Part shown: positions 20,568 to 30,391 of the stretch, piece after piece | Position numbering within the stretch: position 1 is the stretch's first letter | Layout: each line of letters begins with the position of its first letter | NCBI GenBank assembly: GCA_039105265.1 | Contig: JAPFFF010000003.1 | Coordinates: 2,108,001 to 2,172,000 of the forward strand | Length of the DNA stretch: 64,000 nt | Reading direction: 5' to 3' | Source of the DNA: Tritrichomonas musculus | Taxonomy: Eukaryota > Parabasalia > Tritrichomonadida > Tritrichomonadidae | The notes under the pieces: generated by a model | What the model was told of the DNA's origin: nothing | The model's input: only the letters and a program-made list of their open reading frames with translations | Database searches by the model: none | Made by a program: the position numbers and the translations under genes

Positions 20568-21300
20568 GCACCCAAAATGCACCCCGGCCAAATAGGTATT
20601 CAAAAAATGCACCCCAAATCGGTTTTGCACCCAAATTTTATTATTGCACCTATTTTGCACCCAAATAAACTAAATAAAAAGTGGCTTGCTTATACAAAAT
20701 TTTTCTATCTTCATTTCTAACTTTTTTGGCTCAAAATCCTTTATAAAGTATTTTATTTCTGGTAATTTGCTTTGTTTGCCGTGGAATCGATTGTTCTGTC
20801 TCTTTTTCATCCTTTTTTTTGCAAATATTCAAATATTATATAATTTTCATAATAATTCAATTTATTGGTTTAAAATGGTTGTTTATAATATACTTAATTA
20901 TTCTGTCATATGAAAATTTAGAAGCTAGCTGAGAGTAAAAAAATATTTGTGTTTTAAAATTGTTATAATCTACCTCAGAATATATTGAAAGAATAAAAAA
21001 AAATCCATATTTTGAATACTCTGATTTGAATGCTCTCACAAAAATATAAAATTTGATATAAATATTAATTTTAAACGGATATTTAAGATTTTAAAACGAT
21101 TTTCTTAAAGAACAAAGTGAGATTAATATCAAGCAAAGATGCAGAATGAGGCTTGATATTATAAATTTATTTTAGTATAATAATTTTTTTGTTTTTTCAA
21201 TTTTTTTTTTATATAATTTAAAACGATCAACTAAAAAATACTCAAAAAATAAAAAGATTAATTAAATTATTAATAAATCATTATGTAGATATAAATTGTT
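20568..21300. repeat. Left terminal inverted repeat of the MULE element
   Basis: The outermost 130 bp contain four or more iterations of a GCACC(C) core (GCACCCAAAATGCACCCC, then TTGCACCCA), which suggests multiple transposase contact points. The arm extends through the first 123-bp subterminal unit. A 60-codon open frame in it also appears in the other arm and is probably chance. Confidence 0.9.
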
Positions 21301-21660
21301 ATAACCTTTTTTTTGTTTTTTCAATTTTTTTTTATATAATTTAAAACGATCAACTAAAAAATACTCAAAAAATAAAAAGATCAATTAAATTATTAATAAA
21401 TCATTATGTAGATATAAATTGTTATAACCTTTTTTTTGTTTTTTCAATTTTTTTTTATATAATTTAAAACGATCAACTAAAAAATACTCAAAAAATAAAA
21501 AGATCAATTAAATTATTAATAAATCATTATGTAGATATAAATTGTTATAACCTTTTTTTTGTTTTTTCAATTTTTTTTTATATAATTTAAAACGATCAAC
21601 TAAAAAATACTCAAAAAATAAAAAGATCAATTAAATTATTAATAAATCATCATTTAGATG
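21178..21660. repeat. Left subterminal tandem array, about 4 x 123 bp
   Basis: The GTTATAACC junctions at 21,301, 21,424 and 21,547 are spaced exactly 123 bp. Units are nearly identical and very AT-rich (GATCAACTAAAAAATACTC core). The last unit degrades near 21,650. Confidence 0.92.
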
Positions 21661-21833
21661 TGGAATATAGTGAAAATTTTTTTATTTTTTTTCAAAATTT
21701 CTTTTTTCTTGATATTAAAAACGTATTTATTAGAAAAAAGTCAATTTTGAATAATTTACAAAAAAAATTATATAAGTTTCTTCAAAATTGAATAATGTCT
21801 TCAAAAATGAGTACTTTTTAGTTTCTTATTATT

Positions 21834-21838
21834 TCACT
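21834..21838 (+). promoter_or_regulatory. Initiator-like motif TCACT
   Basis: Matches TCA(+1)Y(T/A). The +1 A at 21,836 is 10 nt upstream of the ATG at 21,846, the classic trichomonad spacing. Confidence 0.55.
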
Positions 21839-21845
21839 TTAAAAA

Positions 21846-23045
21846 ATGGATATTTACAAAGAACAAAGTTACTCCAAAGATATTAGTTTAAAATTCGATG
21901 AAATAAATGTGTTTTTTGGTGAAAAAGATTACACATCAAACTTTAATCGCATCGAAATTTTTCAGAAAATAGAAGAAGAACTTAAAAATATTGATGTCAT
22001 TTACAAAACAAAAAATTATAAATTAATTCATGATATGATAATGCAGATTATACATTTTTTAAATTCAGAAAATTATGAATTTGAAGATAATGATGAAAAT
22101 TTTATTCTTTTTTTTATTCAAAAATCTCAATTATTAACCAATTTATCTGAATTTTTCGAAACAAATAATGAAAATTTTATTTTATCTATATTTCATTTTT
22201 TTATCTCTTTATCAGTGTTATCGGGTGATTATATCGATTTTTTGATTCCTCATTTTAAAAATATTGAGTTTATAATTGTTTTTTTAAAAAAGAATATAAA
22301 TTCAACAAAAATTTTATCTAATTTTTACATATTATTAGGAGTTTTTTGTGAATATTCAGAAATATATCGTTTAAATCTTATTAATTCGAATTTTTTTTCT
22401 TTTAATAATTTTGTTTTTCAAAATTTTAATAAACTTCAAAGTTTAATTTTTTTTTCTAAATTTTTTCAAGATATATCGGATGACTTAGATCTAAATGCAG
22501 CATTTCAGGAATTCCAACAATTTTTTTCTCTTTTAAAAGTTTATTTTAATGGTATTATTATTAAGAATTTTAATTCAACTCTGCCAAATCCAAAAAGTTT
22601 TAAATACGAATCAAAAATATCATTTTTGATAATAAATCTATTTCGAAATTGTTATTTATCTTCACAAATTAAATCAATTTTTATTTCTGAAAATATTTCT
22701 CAATTTATTCAAGATCAACTTTGTTATTTTGATTCTAATAATATTTTTTTTCAAAAAATTATATCAGATTGCATTGATGTTATAGAAATAAGTTATCCTA
22801 TTCAAAACATTCAAAAATTCGTTCAATTTTATAATAAACTTTTTGAATTTATAAATGTTCTACCTTTTTCAAAAAAATCATTATTATTTAAATCATTTGT
22901 ATCGATCATATACAAATCAAGCGATCCTATCATTTATAAAATTATCCCAGAGATTACTTCTGAACTTCGAGATTATTCTAATTCTGAAATTTATTTTGGT
23001 GAAGATATTGATAACTTCATCGCAAAAATATGTCAAAATGAATAA
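21846..23045 (+). CDS. Helical-repeat (HEAT/armadillo-like) protein carried inside the MULE element
   Basis: A 399-residue acidic, Phe/Ile/Asn-rich protein with repeating amphipathic helices of about 40 residues. It resembles the large trichomonad armadillo-like families but has no diagnostic motif. An initiator-like motif stands 10 nt before the ATG, which argues for a gene built to be expressed. It sits 190 bp inside the left subterminal array, within the inverted repeats and on the same strand as the transposase. It is therefore either a captured host gene or an accessory factor of the element. It shows no signal peptide or membrane helix. Confidence 0.65.
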   Translation: MDIYKEQSYSKDISLKFDEINVFFGEKDYTSNFNRIEIFQKIEEELKNIDVIYKTKNYKLIHDMIMQIIHFLNSENYEFEDNDENFILFFIQKSQLLTNLSEFFETNNENFILSIFHFFISLSVLSGDYIDFLIPHFKNIEFIIVFLKKNINSTKILSNFYILLGVFCEYSEIYRLNLINSNFFSFNNFVFQNFNKLQSLIFFSKFFQDISDDLDLNAAFQEFQQFFSLLKVYFNGIIIKNFNSTLPNPKSFKYESKISFLIINLFRNCYLSSQIKSIFISENISQFIQDQLCYFDSNNIFFQKIISDCIDVIEISYPIQNIQKFVQFYNKLFEFINVLPFSKKSLLFKSFVSIIYKSSDPIIYKIIPEITSELRDYSNSEIYFGEDIDNFIAKICQNE

Positions 23046-23631
23046 GTCAATGGTTTTTTACATTCAATAAAATCCTTTTTTATATTAAAAAAAAAAAAAA
23101 CTATTATATAAATGTACTTTGATTTTATCATTAAACAGCATTCAACTATTTGATGTTTTTCATATCACATTTCCAAATATTTGGAAATCGACCTTTTAGT
23201 GAATGCTTTTATGAATAAAGTATGTGCATATTATAATTAAGAGAATTACAAATACTCTAAGCTTATATTTGATTCTATAACATACTTTTCACCTAAAAAC
23301 TATTTTTTTTTTTTTTTCATATCATATAGTATATTTATTTTTTTTTTGTTTATTTTGGTTTTTTTCGGTCAAAAAGTTTCCACAATTTGAATGAGTGAAA
23401 AATAATCATGAACTTTTTCTTAGCGCAAAAAATAAAACATAACTTTTTCTTAAAGCTAAAAAATAAAATAACTTTTTGATGCAAAATGTTTATGACAAGA
23501 GAAACCAAATTGGCCCTCAATTATTTTTCTATTTATTTTAATCGTTTGTTTTTATAGAATTCTTGCTTAAACTAAAACAATGCTCTTGAAAGAAAAATAT
23601 ATTATTACACCATTATTATCTAAAGCATAGA
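23046..23631. other. Non-coding interior of the MULE element
   Basis: AT-rich DNA with several 8-16-nt A/T runs. No gene is visible. Confidence 0.5.
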
Positions 23632-23658
23632 CACTTTTTGAGCGAAGCTCAAAAAGTG
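23632..23658. repeat. Perfect hairpin 1 (12-bp stem, GAA loop)
   Basis: CACTTTTTGAGC / GCTCAAAAAGTG around the trinucleotide GAA. First of four related hairpins within 540 bp. Confidence 0.9.
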
Positions 23659-23748
23659 GCGTTTCTTGCAATTACCTTAAATCAGATATTCAAACATCAA
23701 AACCAGCTATAACCAAGTTATTACATATACGAAATGAATCTTATGCTT

Positions 23749-23781
23749 GGCCACTTTTTGAGCGAAGCTCAAAAAGTGGCC
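23749..23781. repeat. Perfect hairpin 2 (15-bp stem, GAA loop)
   Basis: GGCCACTTTTTGAGC / GCTCAAAAAGTGGCC around GAA. It shares the inner stem with hairpin 1 and extends it by paired bases. Confidence 0.9.
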
Positions 23782-23879
23782 TTTTATTATTTTCAAATTA
23801 GATTTCTTTTCAAAACTTAAACAAATCGACTTTCATGAAGAAAACAAAAGAAATATTGTACCTAATAGAACCCAAGAAT

Positions 23880-23912
23880 GACAACTTTTTGAGCAAAGCT
23901 CAAAAAGTTGTC
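23880..23912. repeat. Perfect hairpin 3 (15-bp stem, AAA loop)
   Basis: GACAACTTTTTGAGC / GCTCAAAAAGTTGTC around AAA. The outer stem differs from hairpin 2 at two positions and both are compensated on the other arm. Confidence 0.9.
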
Positions 23913-24025
23913 ATTAAATGATATTAATTATTAATTGAATTTCAAAATACAAAAAACATTTATGTATGTTCAAAAATTATTGTTTATTAAATGATTTATG
24001 ATTATATCGAAGGTTGCGTTTTCTT

Positions 24026-24026
<1 letters not shown>

Positions 24027-24062
<36 letters not shown>
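24027..24062. repeat. 36-nt poly-T tract
   Basis: Uninterrupted T run, followed by a degenerate TTTTG microsatellite to about 24,115. Confidence 0.85.
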
Positions 24063-24063
<1 letters not shown>

Positions 24064-24073
24064 TTTGTTTTTT

Positions 24074-24104
<31 letters not shown>

Positions 24105-24147
24105 GTTTTTTTAAAACTTTTTGAAAGCGTTTATATAAACAACACCA

Positions 24148-24170
24148 CTTTTTGAACTGCGTTCAAAAAG
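24148..24170. repeat. Perfect hairpin 4 (10-bp stem, TGC loop)
   Basis: CTTTTTGAAC / GTTCAAAAAG around TGC. It is a variant of the same family with GAAC/GTTC in place of GAGC/GCTC, again compensated on both arms. Confidence 0.85.
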
Positions 24171-24227
24171 AATCTAGTAAAAACTAAGAATAGATATTTT
24201 TAATATATTTTTTTTCTAAGTAGGACA

Positions 24228-24615
24228 TGATATAGTTAATATATAGCATTATATTGATAATGTATAGGATTGTATTTATAATGTATAGGATTGTATTGAT
24301 AATGTATAGCATTATACTGATAATAAACTTCAATACGATGTTAGTTTATTGAATTATAATGTTAGTATGCTTCAATATAATGTAAATGTACTACATTAAA
24401 ATGATAATGTACTTCATTATGATGTTAATATACTGTATTATGATGTTAGTTTATTGGATTATAATGTTAATATGATATAATATATTGAATATATGCTGCA
24501 TTATGATGTTAGATTATTGAATTATAATGTTTATATACTTCATTATAATGTTAATATTCTTCAATACAATGTTAATATATCAAACAAATATTTAATATAA
24601 TGTTGATATATTGAA
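24228..24615. repeat. Diverged block of the 21-bp satellite
   Basis: Repeats of the type AATATACTGCATTATAATGTT with many substitutions and short indels. It appears to be an older part of the array seen at 25.84-27.04 kb. Confidence 0.8.
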
Positions 24616-25839
24616 AATCATATATGATAAGCTAAGGTCTCTTGACGACCTACAAATCATCCCTATTATTTCTCTAACGGTTTCTGCAAAAAAATTGTTT
24701 TATTCATCTACTGGTTCTTAATGATCTCATTATATTTATGATCTACTACTTCCATAATACCTTTAGGAAAAAATGTGCTGAGAATATTTATTAAATTTGT
24801 GTAGTATTAATCATAGTAACTTGAGCAAAGGCAATCAAATTGTTATTGAAACAAAGTGATGATGGAATATAAAAATATTGAGTTGTTAAACTTTCACCCT
24901 GATCATATTCCACATAAATCTGTAATATCTTTTGAGATACTGTGCCCTGATATATTTTATTGAATGAAAAAAAAAGATAACCGTGAAAAATAAATGTCCG
25001 GCTGAAAAGTGAAGCTGTATTACCTCACTAGAATAGATAAATGCATATTCGTTTGTATTTGATTAACTGGTTGTATTTGATTATTCTCTTTGATGGAATA
25101 AAACCTGGTTTCAAAAGCTGCTTTTATTCTTTAAGCTCGTACTCTCTGTCTCTTATTTTTTAATTCTGCCTTTGAGTAAATCTAAAGCTTCGATTGTCCT
25201 CTCAATAGTGGAATATAAAGTATTTTTTTTTGTAATTTGTTCTTCTTTTATATGTGAGTTTTCTGCAATTTGGTTTATATTTTTTTGATTTCATAAATGC
25301 TATATACAGGCAAAATCATTAATGCTTAATTTCATACTGCTGATTCCACCAACTCTTAAGATAATATGATTAGTGGTAGTGATTATTTTGATAGATGCAC
25401 TAGAAAGATCTCAGTGCCCTCATAACTAGATATAGCACTATTTGATATATGAAAATCTGTTAATATTTCTTTATGCTAAATTAAGTGAATATTCACTAAC
25501 TTTCATGATGATAAGTAATTCATGGATAACGACTTGAGAATAACAATCTGGGATTAGTAGTCTTCTAAAATAAATCTAATAAAAACTATCAGGAATTAGA
25601 AAGAATAAAAGTTAACTTGAATATAAATATAGTAAGATGCCGCTAAAGACATTGAGAATGCAAATTAAACGTTCTATTCGAAGATAAAAACGGTTATAAA
25701 TTGAAAAAGCTAATATACCATTTCTGAATTTTTTGTGCACTTTTGTTTTTTTATAAAGTTGAATTTGCATTTTTTATTCAAAAAGTGTGGACCTTGCTGG
25801 TTAGGTAACTAGCAAGCCTTGCCCAAAAAACTTACTCAA
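24616..25839. other. Single-copy DNA between two satellite blocks
   Basis: 1.2 kb with a less AT-biased composition than its surroundings and no open frame of useful length. It may be a decayed insertion or decayed gene. Its right edge holds an imperfect hairpin near 25,794-25,817 (CCTTGCTGGTTA and its near complement). Confidence 0.5.
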
Positions 25840-27040
25840 ATGTTAATATACTTCATTACAATGTTAATATACTGCATCATAATGAAAATATACTGCATCA
25901 TAATGTTAATATACATCATTATTATGTTAATATACTGCATTATGATGTCAATGTACAGTATCATGATGCTAGATTATTGAATTATGATGTTAATATATTA
26001 AATTATAGAGTTAATACATTGTATTATGATGTTAGATTATTGTATTATATTGTTAATATATTGCATTATAATGTTAATATATTGCATTATAATGTTAATA
26101 CATTGCATAATAGTGTTAATATACTGCATCATAATGATAATACATTGCATAATAATGCTAATATACATCATTATTATGTTAATATACATCATTATGATGT
26201 TAATATACTGTATTGTGATGTCAATGTACAGTATCATGATGCTAGATTATTGAATTATGATGCTAATATATTAAATTATAATGCTAATGTACATCATTAT
26301 TATGTTAATATACTTCATTACAATGTTAATATACTGCATTATAATGTTAATATACTGCATTATGATGTCAATGTACAGTATCATGATGCTAGAATATTGA
26401 ATTATGATGTTAATATATTAAATTATAATGTTAATATACTGCATTATAATGTTAATATACATCATTATTAAGTTAATATACTGCATCATAATGTTAATAT
26501 ACTGCATTATGATGTCAATGTACAGTATCATGATGCTAGAATATTGAATTATGATGCTAATATATTAAATTATAATGTTAATATACTGCATAATAATGTT
26601 AATATACAGCATCATAATGATAATACATTGCATAATAATGCTAATATACATCATTATTATGTTAATATACATCATTATTATGTTAATATACATCATTATT
26701 ATGTTAATATACATCATTACAATGTTAATATACTGCATCATAATGTTAATATACTGCATTATAATGTTAAAATACATCATTATGATGTTATTATACTGCA
26801 TTGTGATGTCAATGTACAGTATCATGATGCTAGATTATTGAATTATGATGTTAATATACATCATTATTATGTTAATATACATCATTATTATGTTAATATA
26901 CATCATTATTATGTTAATATACTGCATCATAATGTTAATATACTGCATCATAATGTTAATACATTGCATAATAATGCTAATATACATCATTATTATGTTA
27001 ATATACTGCATTATGATGCTAAATTATTGTTTATTCCATT
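25840..27040. repeat. 21-bp satellite array with higher-order structure
   Basis: About 57 units of a 21-bp motif, AATATACTGCATTATAATGTT and variants (CATCAT, ATTATT). A marked variant beginning GATGTCAATGTACAG recurs at 25,944, 26,217, 26,364, 26,511 and 26,805; the spacings are 273, 147, 147 and 294 bp, all multiples of 21. Because 21 is divisible by 3 and the unit lacks stops in several frames, long Asn/Ile/Tyr heptad frames run through it. I treat these as by-products. Confidence 0.93.
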
Positions 27041-27115
27041 ATATGTTGTAAATTTAACGATAGATTTTGAGCTAAAACAATTTTATATTTAAATAATTTA
27101 CAAATTATTTATTGA

Positions 27116-28975
27116 ATGAATATCCAATTCAAAAAATTGACACAAAAACGTTTAATTTTTAACAAAATGAATATCATAGAAAAGCTTCAACAAAATACTT
27201 CATTTAGGCCAAATGGTGCACCATTTATTCTCAATTTCAATCAATACAATTACAAATATGTTAAATATTTAAAAAAAACACAACATTTCAAATATGTTTG
27301 CGAGAATGGTTATAATAGGCATAAAAAAATCGAAGAAAGGTGTCCTGCATATATTTTAGTTTCCTTTGAAGTTGTAAAAAAAACAGAGAATGAAGAAGAA
27401 GTTAAGCTGGGACAAATTATACAAATGAATGTTCAACATAATTGTATAAAAGAAATAGGAACAACAAATAAGTTTATAAAAGATTCTGAACTCAAAAGCA
27501 AAATAGATGAAATTTATTACTCTCAAATGCCTCGACCAACCCAAAGCCAAATAATAACACAATTGACAAAAAAAATAAACAGTGAAAACAATGAAGAAGA
27601 GAGTAAAATACCAATTTCTCAAAGAATTGTTTATAATCAATGGTCAAAATTAAATAGAGATAACAAAATAAATGATACTGATTTTGGAAAGATAAGACAA
27701 ACAAATCGTAAAACGGATTTCGAACTTTTTAAATTCCGTTGTTCAAATTTTCCGGTTGGAAAGAATTTATTTATTTGTTATAGTTCAAAATTTCAACAGT
27801 CATTAATTCAAAAATCTTCATTTATTTTTATCGATGGAACTTTCGATGTTACTCCAGATGGATTTGAACAGGTTTTGGTGCTTTTAGGACGAACTGAACA
27901 CATGAATATTCCATTGGCTCATTTTTTATTACCAAACAAAGAAAAAAAGACTTATGAACTTGCTTTTTTGATGTTTATAAATTCAATTAAAAAAGGATTT
28001 CAAAATGGAGCTACTTTTATTACAGATTTCGAACTTGGAGAATCAAATGCTGTCAAAAAAATTTTAATGAATGAAACTCATATTTTTCAGTATTGTTATT
28101 TTCATTTTTCACAAATAATGAGAAGGTATTTCGATAAATATCAGAAATTTGAATTTTTAGATAAGTTAAAGAATATCAGTTATTTACTACCATTTATTTC
28201 AGAAAGGTTATTAAATACAGTTATCAAAGTATTATCTCAATGGGAAATCACAGATCAATTTTCACTTTATTTTGAGTATAATTTTAAAAATAAATATAGG
28301 TTCAATGATTGGAATGTTTATAATAAAATTAATAAAGATATTATTACAAATAACGTAGCCGAAAGTCATAATGCAAAATTGAAAGATCGAATTGGACATC
28401 ATCCTACATTAGCAAATTTCGAAGAAATAATACAACAAATCGAAGAAGAAGATCATCTCAGATACGAATTGAAAGAAATAGATGACACAGAAATAAAAAG
28501 AATTGACGAAGATACATTTATACAAATTTTTAAAAATTTTATAACAGACTTACGAAGAGCTGGGTACAAACAAAAAAAAAATACAAATTCAGATACAAGT
28601 ATAGAAAAATATGATCAAAGATTAAATAATGAACTTTTATTTGATGATGACAAAAATGAAATAACAGATATAGTAGAAGAAGACGATACAGATGACAAAA
28701 CTATTATAGAAGAAATAAACGAACTGGAAAATGCGCAAGAAATAAGACTAGTTAACGAAGCCTATTCAATACCAAAGGTTCACATCAAAACAATACCTAC
28801 AGAAGCTCAACAAATACTACAAGAAAACTTAATCAATTACAGAAATGCTCCAGGACGATCGACAGAAAGAAAAAGAATATTATCAGAAACATTTACCAAA
28901 ATACAAGAAATTTCACCAAACATAACAAAAACTCAGGTTCGTAGTTGGTTTAATAACAATATGAATAAGATTTAG
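27116..28975 (+). CDS. MULE transposase with FLYWCH-like N-terminus and homeodomain-like C-terminus
   Basis: 619 residues, uninterrupted. The N-terminal Cys/His region (YVCENG, then ERCPAYI, then VQHNC, about 60-125) resembles the FLYWCH/WRKY-type DNA-binding domain of MULE and FAR1 proteins. The MULE catalytic core has IDGTFD near 240, TDFELGESN near 302, CYFHFSQIMRR near 325 and NNVAESHNAKL near 413, giving a plausible D-D-E triad. An acidic linker (about 480-570) leads to a C-terminal segment PGRSTERKRILSETF, then TKTQVRSWFNNNMNK. This closely resembles helix 3 of homeodomains (QVxxWFxNxRxK). A second in-frame ATG at 27,167 is possible. It is the likely mobiliser of the surrounding element. 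Confidence 0.92.
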   Translation: MNIQFKKLTQKRLIFNKMNIIEKLQQNTSFRPNGAPFILNFNQYNYKYVKYLKKTQHFKYVCENGYNRHKKIEERCPAYILVSFEVVKKTENEEEVKLGQIIQMNVQHNCIKEIGTTNKFIKDSELKSKIDEIYYSQMPRPTQSQIITQLTKKINSENNEEESKIPISQRIVYNQWSKLNRDNKINDTDFGKIRQTNRKTDFELFKFRCSNFPVGKNLFICYSSKFQQSLIQKSSFIFIDGTFDVTPDGFEQVLVLLGRTEHMNIPLAHFLLPNKEKKTYELAFLMFINSIKKGFQNGATFITDFELGESNAVKKILMNETHIFQYCYFHFSQIMRRYFDKYQKFEFLDKLKNISYLLPFISERLLNTVIKVLSQWEITDQFSLYFEYNFKNKYRFNDWNVYNKINKDIITNNVAESHNAKLKDRIGHHPTLANFEEIIQQIEEEDHLRYELKEIDDTEIKRIDEDTFIQIFKNFITDLRRAGYKQKKNTNSDTSIEKYDQRLNNELLFDDDKNEITDIVEEDDTDDKTIIEEINELENAQEIRLVNEAYSIPKVHIKTIPTEAQQILQENLINYRNAPGRSTERKRILSETFTKIQEISPNITKTQVRSWFNNNMNKI

Positions 28976-28999
28976 AATTCTCAATTTTTCAAAATATCT

Positions 29000-29406
29000 T
29001 TTTTTTTTTTTTTTTTTTTTCTCTTTTTTTTAAAAAACTTTACTATTTTATTAACATTTATACAATTTTGAAAGTTCGTTATTATCTACATTTTAATTAA
29101 GCTCACTTTTTTTTAATGAAGATTTCAATAATTTTTTAAGGATGAAAGATTTTATACGATTTATATCAATTTCTAATAACTATTTTTATTACATTTCTTA
29201 TTTTGTATAACATTTTAAATAAGTTAACTTTTTTATCGAGATTGTTTGATATTTTATTGAAAAAAAAAAAGAATTGATGAATCTGAAATAAATTTTTAAT
29301 AATAATTCTGATTGTACTTCTTTGTGAATAAATCATTTTCCTTAATTTCACTTTTTTTTTTTTTGGTTATGATGATTGTCTGAATTTTTGAAGGAAAAAA
29401 ATAAAT
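29000..29406. other. Non-coding stretch after the transposase
   Basis: AT-rich DNA with T runs near 29,000 and 29,350. No gene is visible. Confidence 0.5.
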
Positions 29407-30391
29407 AGTTATTATATTCGATATCTAAATAATTATTTATTAATAATTTAATTGATCTTTTTATTTTTTGAGTATTTTTTAGTTGATCGTTTTAAATTAT
29501 ATAAAAAAAAATTGAAAAAACAAAAAAAAGGTTATAACAATTTATATCTACATAATGATTTATTAATAATTTAATTGATCTTTTTATTTTTTGAGTATTT
29601 TTTAGTTGATCGTTTTAAATTATATAAATAAAAATTGAAAAAACAAAAAAAAGGTTATAACAATTTATATCTACATAATGATTTATTAATAATTTAATTG
29701 ATCTTTTTATTTTTTGAGTATTTTTTAGTTGATCGTTTTAAATTATATAAATAAAAATTGAAAAAACAAAAAAAAGGTTATAACAATTTATATCTACATA
29801 ATGATTTATTAATAATTTAATTGATCTTTTTATTTTTTGAGTATTTTTTAGTTGATCGTTTTAAATTATATAAATAAAAATTGAAAAAACAAAAAAAAGG
29901 TTATAACAATTTATATCTACATAATGATTTATTAATAATTTAATTGATCTTTTTATTTTTTGAGTATTTTTTAGTTGATCGTTTTAAATTATATAAAAAA
30001 AAATTGAAAAAACAAAAAAAAGGTTATAACAATTTATATCTACATAATGATTTATTAATAATTTAATTGATCTTTTTATTTTTTGAGTATTTTTTAGTTG
30101 ATCGTTTTAAATTATATAAAAAAAAATTGAAAAAACAAAAAAAAGGTTATAACAATTTATATCTACATAATGATTTATTAATAATTTAATTGATCTTTTT
30201 ATTTTTTGAGTATTTTTTAGTTGATCGTTTTAAATTATATAAAAAAAAATTGAAAAAACAAAAAAAAGGTTATAACAATTTATATCTACATAATGATTTA
30301 TTAATAATTTAATTAATCTTTTTATTTTTTGAGTATTTTTTAGTTGATCGTTTTAAATTATATAAAAAAAAAATTGAAAAAACAAAAAAAT
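29407..30391. repeat. Right subterminal tandem array, 8 x 123 bp
   Basis: GGTTATAAC junctions lie at 29,530, 29,653, 29,776, 29,899, 30,022, 30,145 and 30,268, each exactly 123 bp apart. The array is inverted relative to the left one. Three adjacent units share a TAAATAAAAATTG variant, which points to local duplication of units. The outermost unit shares its private ATTAATT variant with the left end. Confidence 0.95.

Noticed and set aside
20857-21039. 60-codon frame in the left inverted repeat, with an identical copy at 30,535-30,717
   Set aside because: The copies are identical only because they lie in the inverted repeats; composition is that of random AT-rich DNA.
25977-27092. Two long Asn/Ile/Tyr-rich open frames over the satellite
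   Set aside because: They follow directly from a stop-free 21-bp unit, appear in several frames and both strands, and have no promoter or domain signal.
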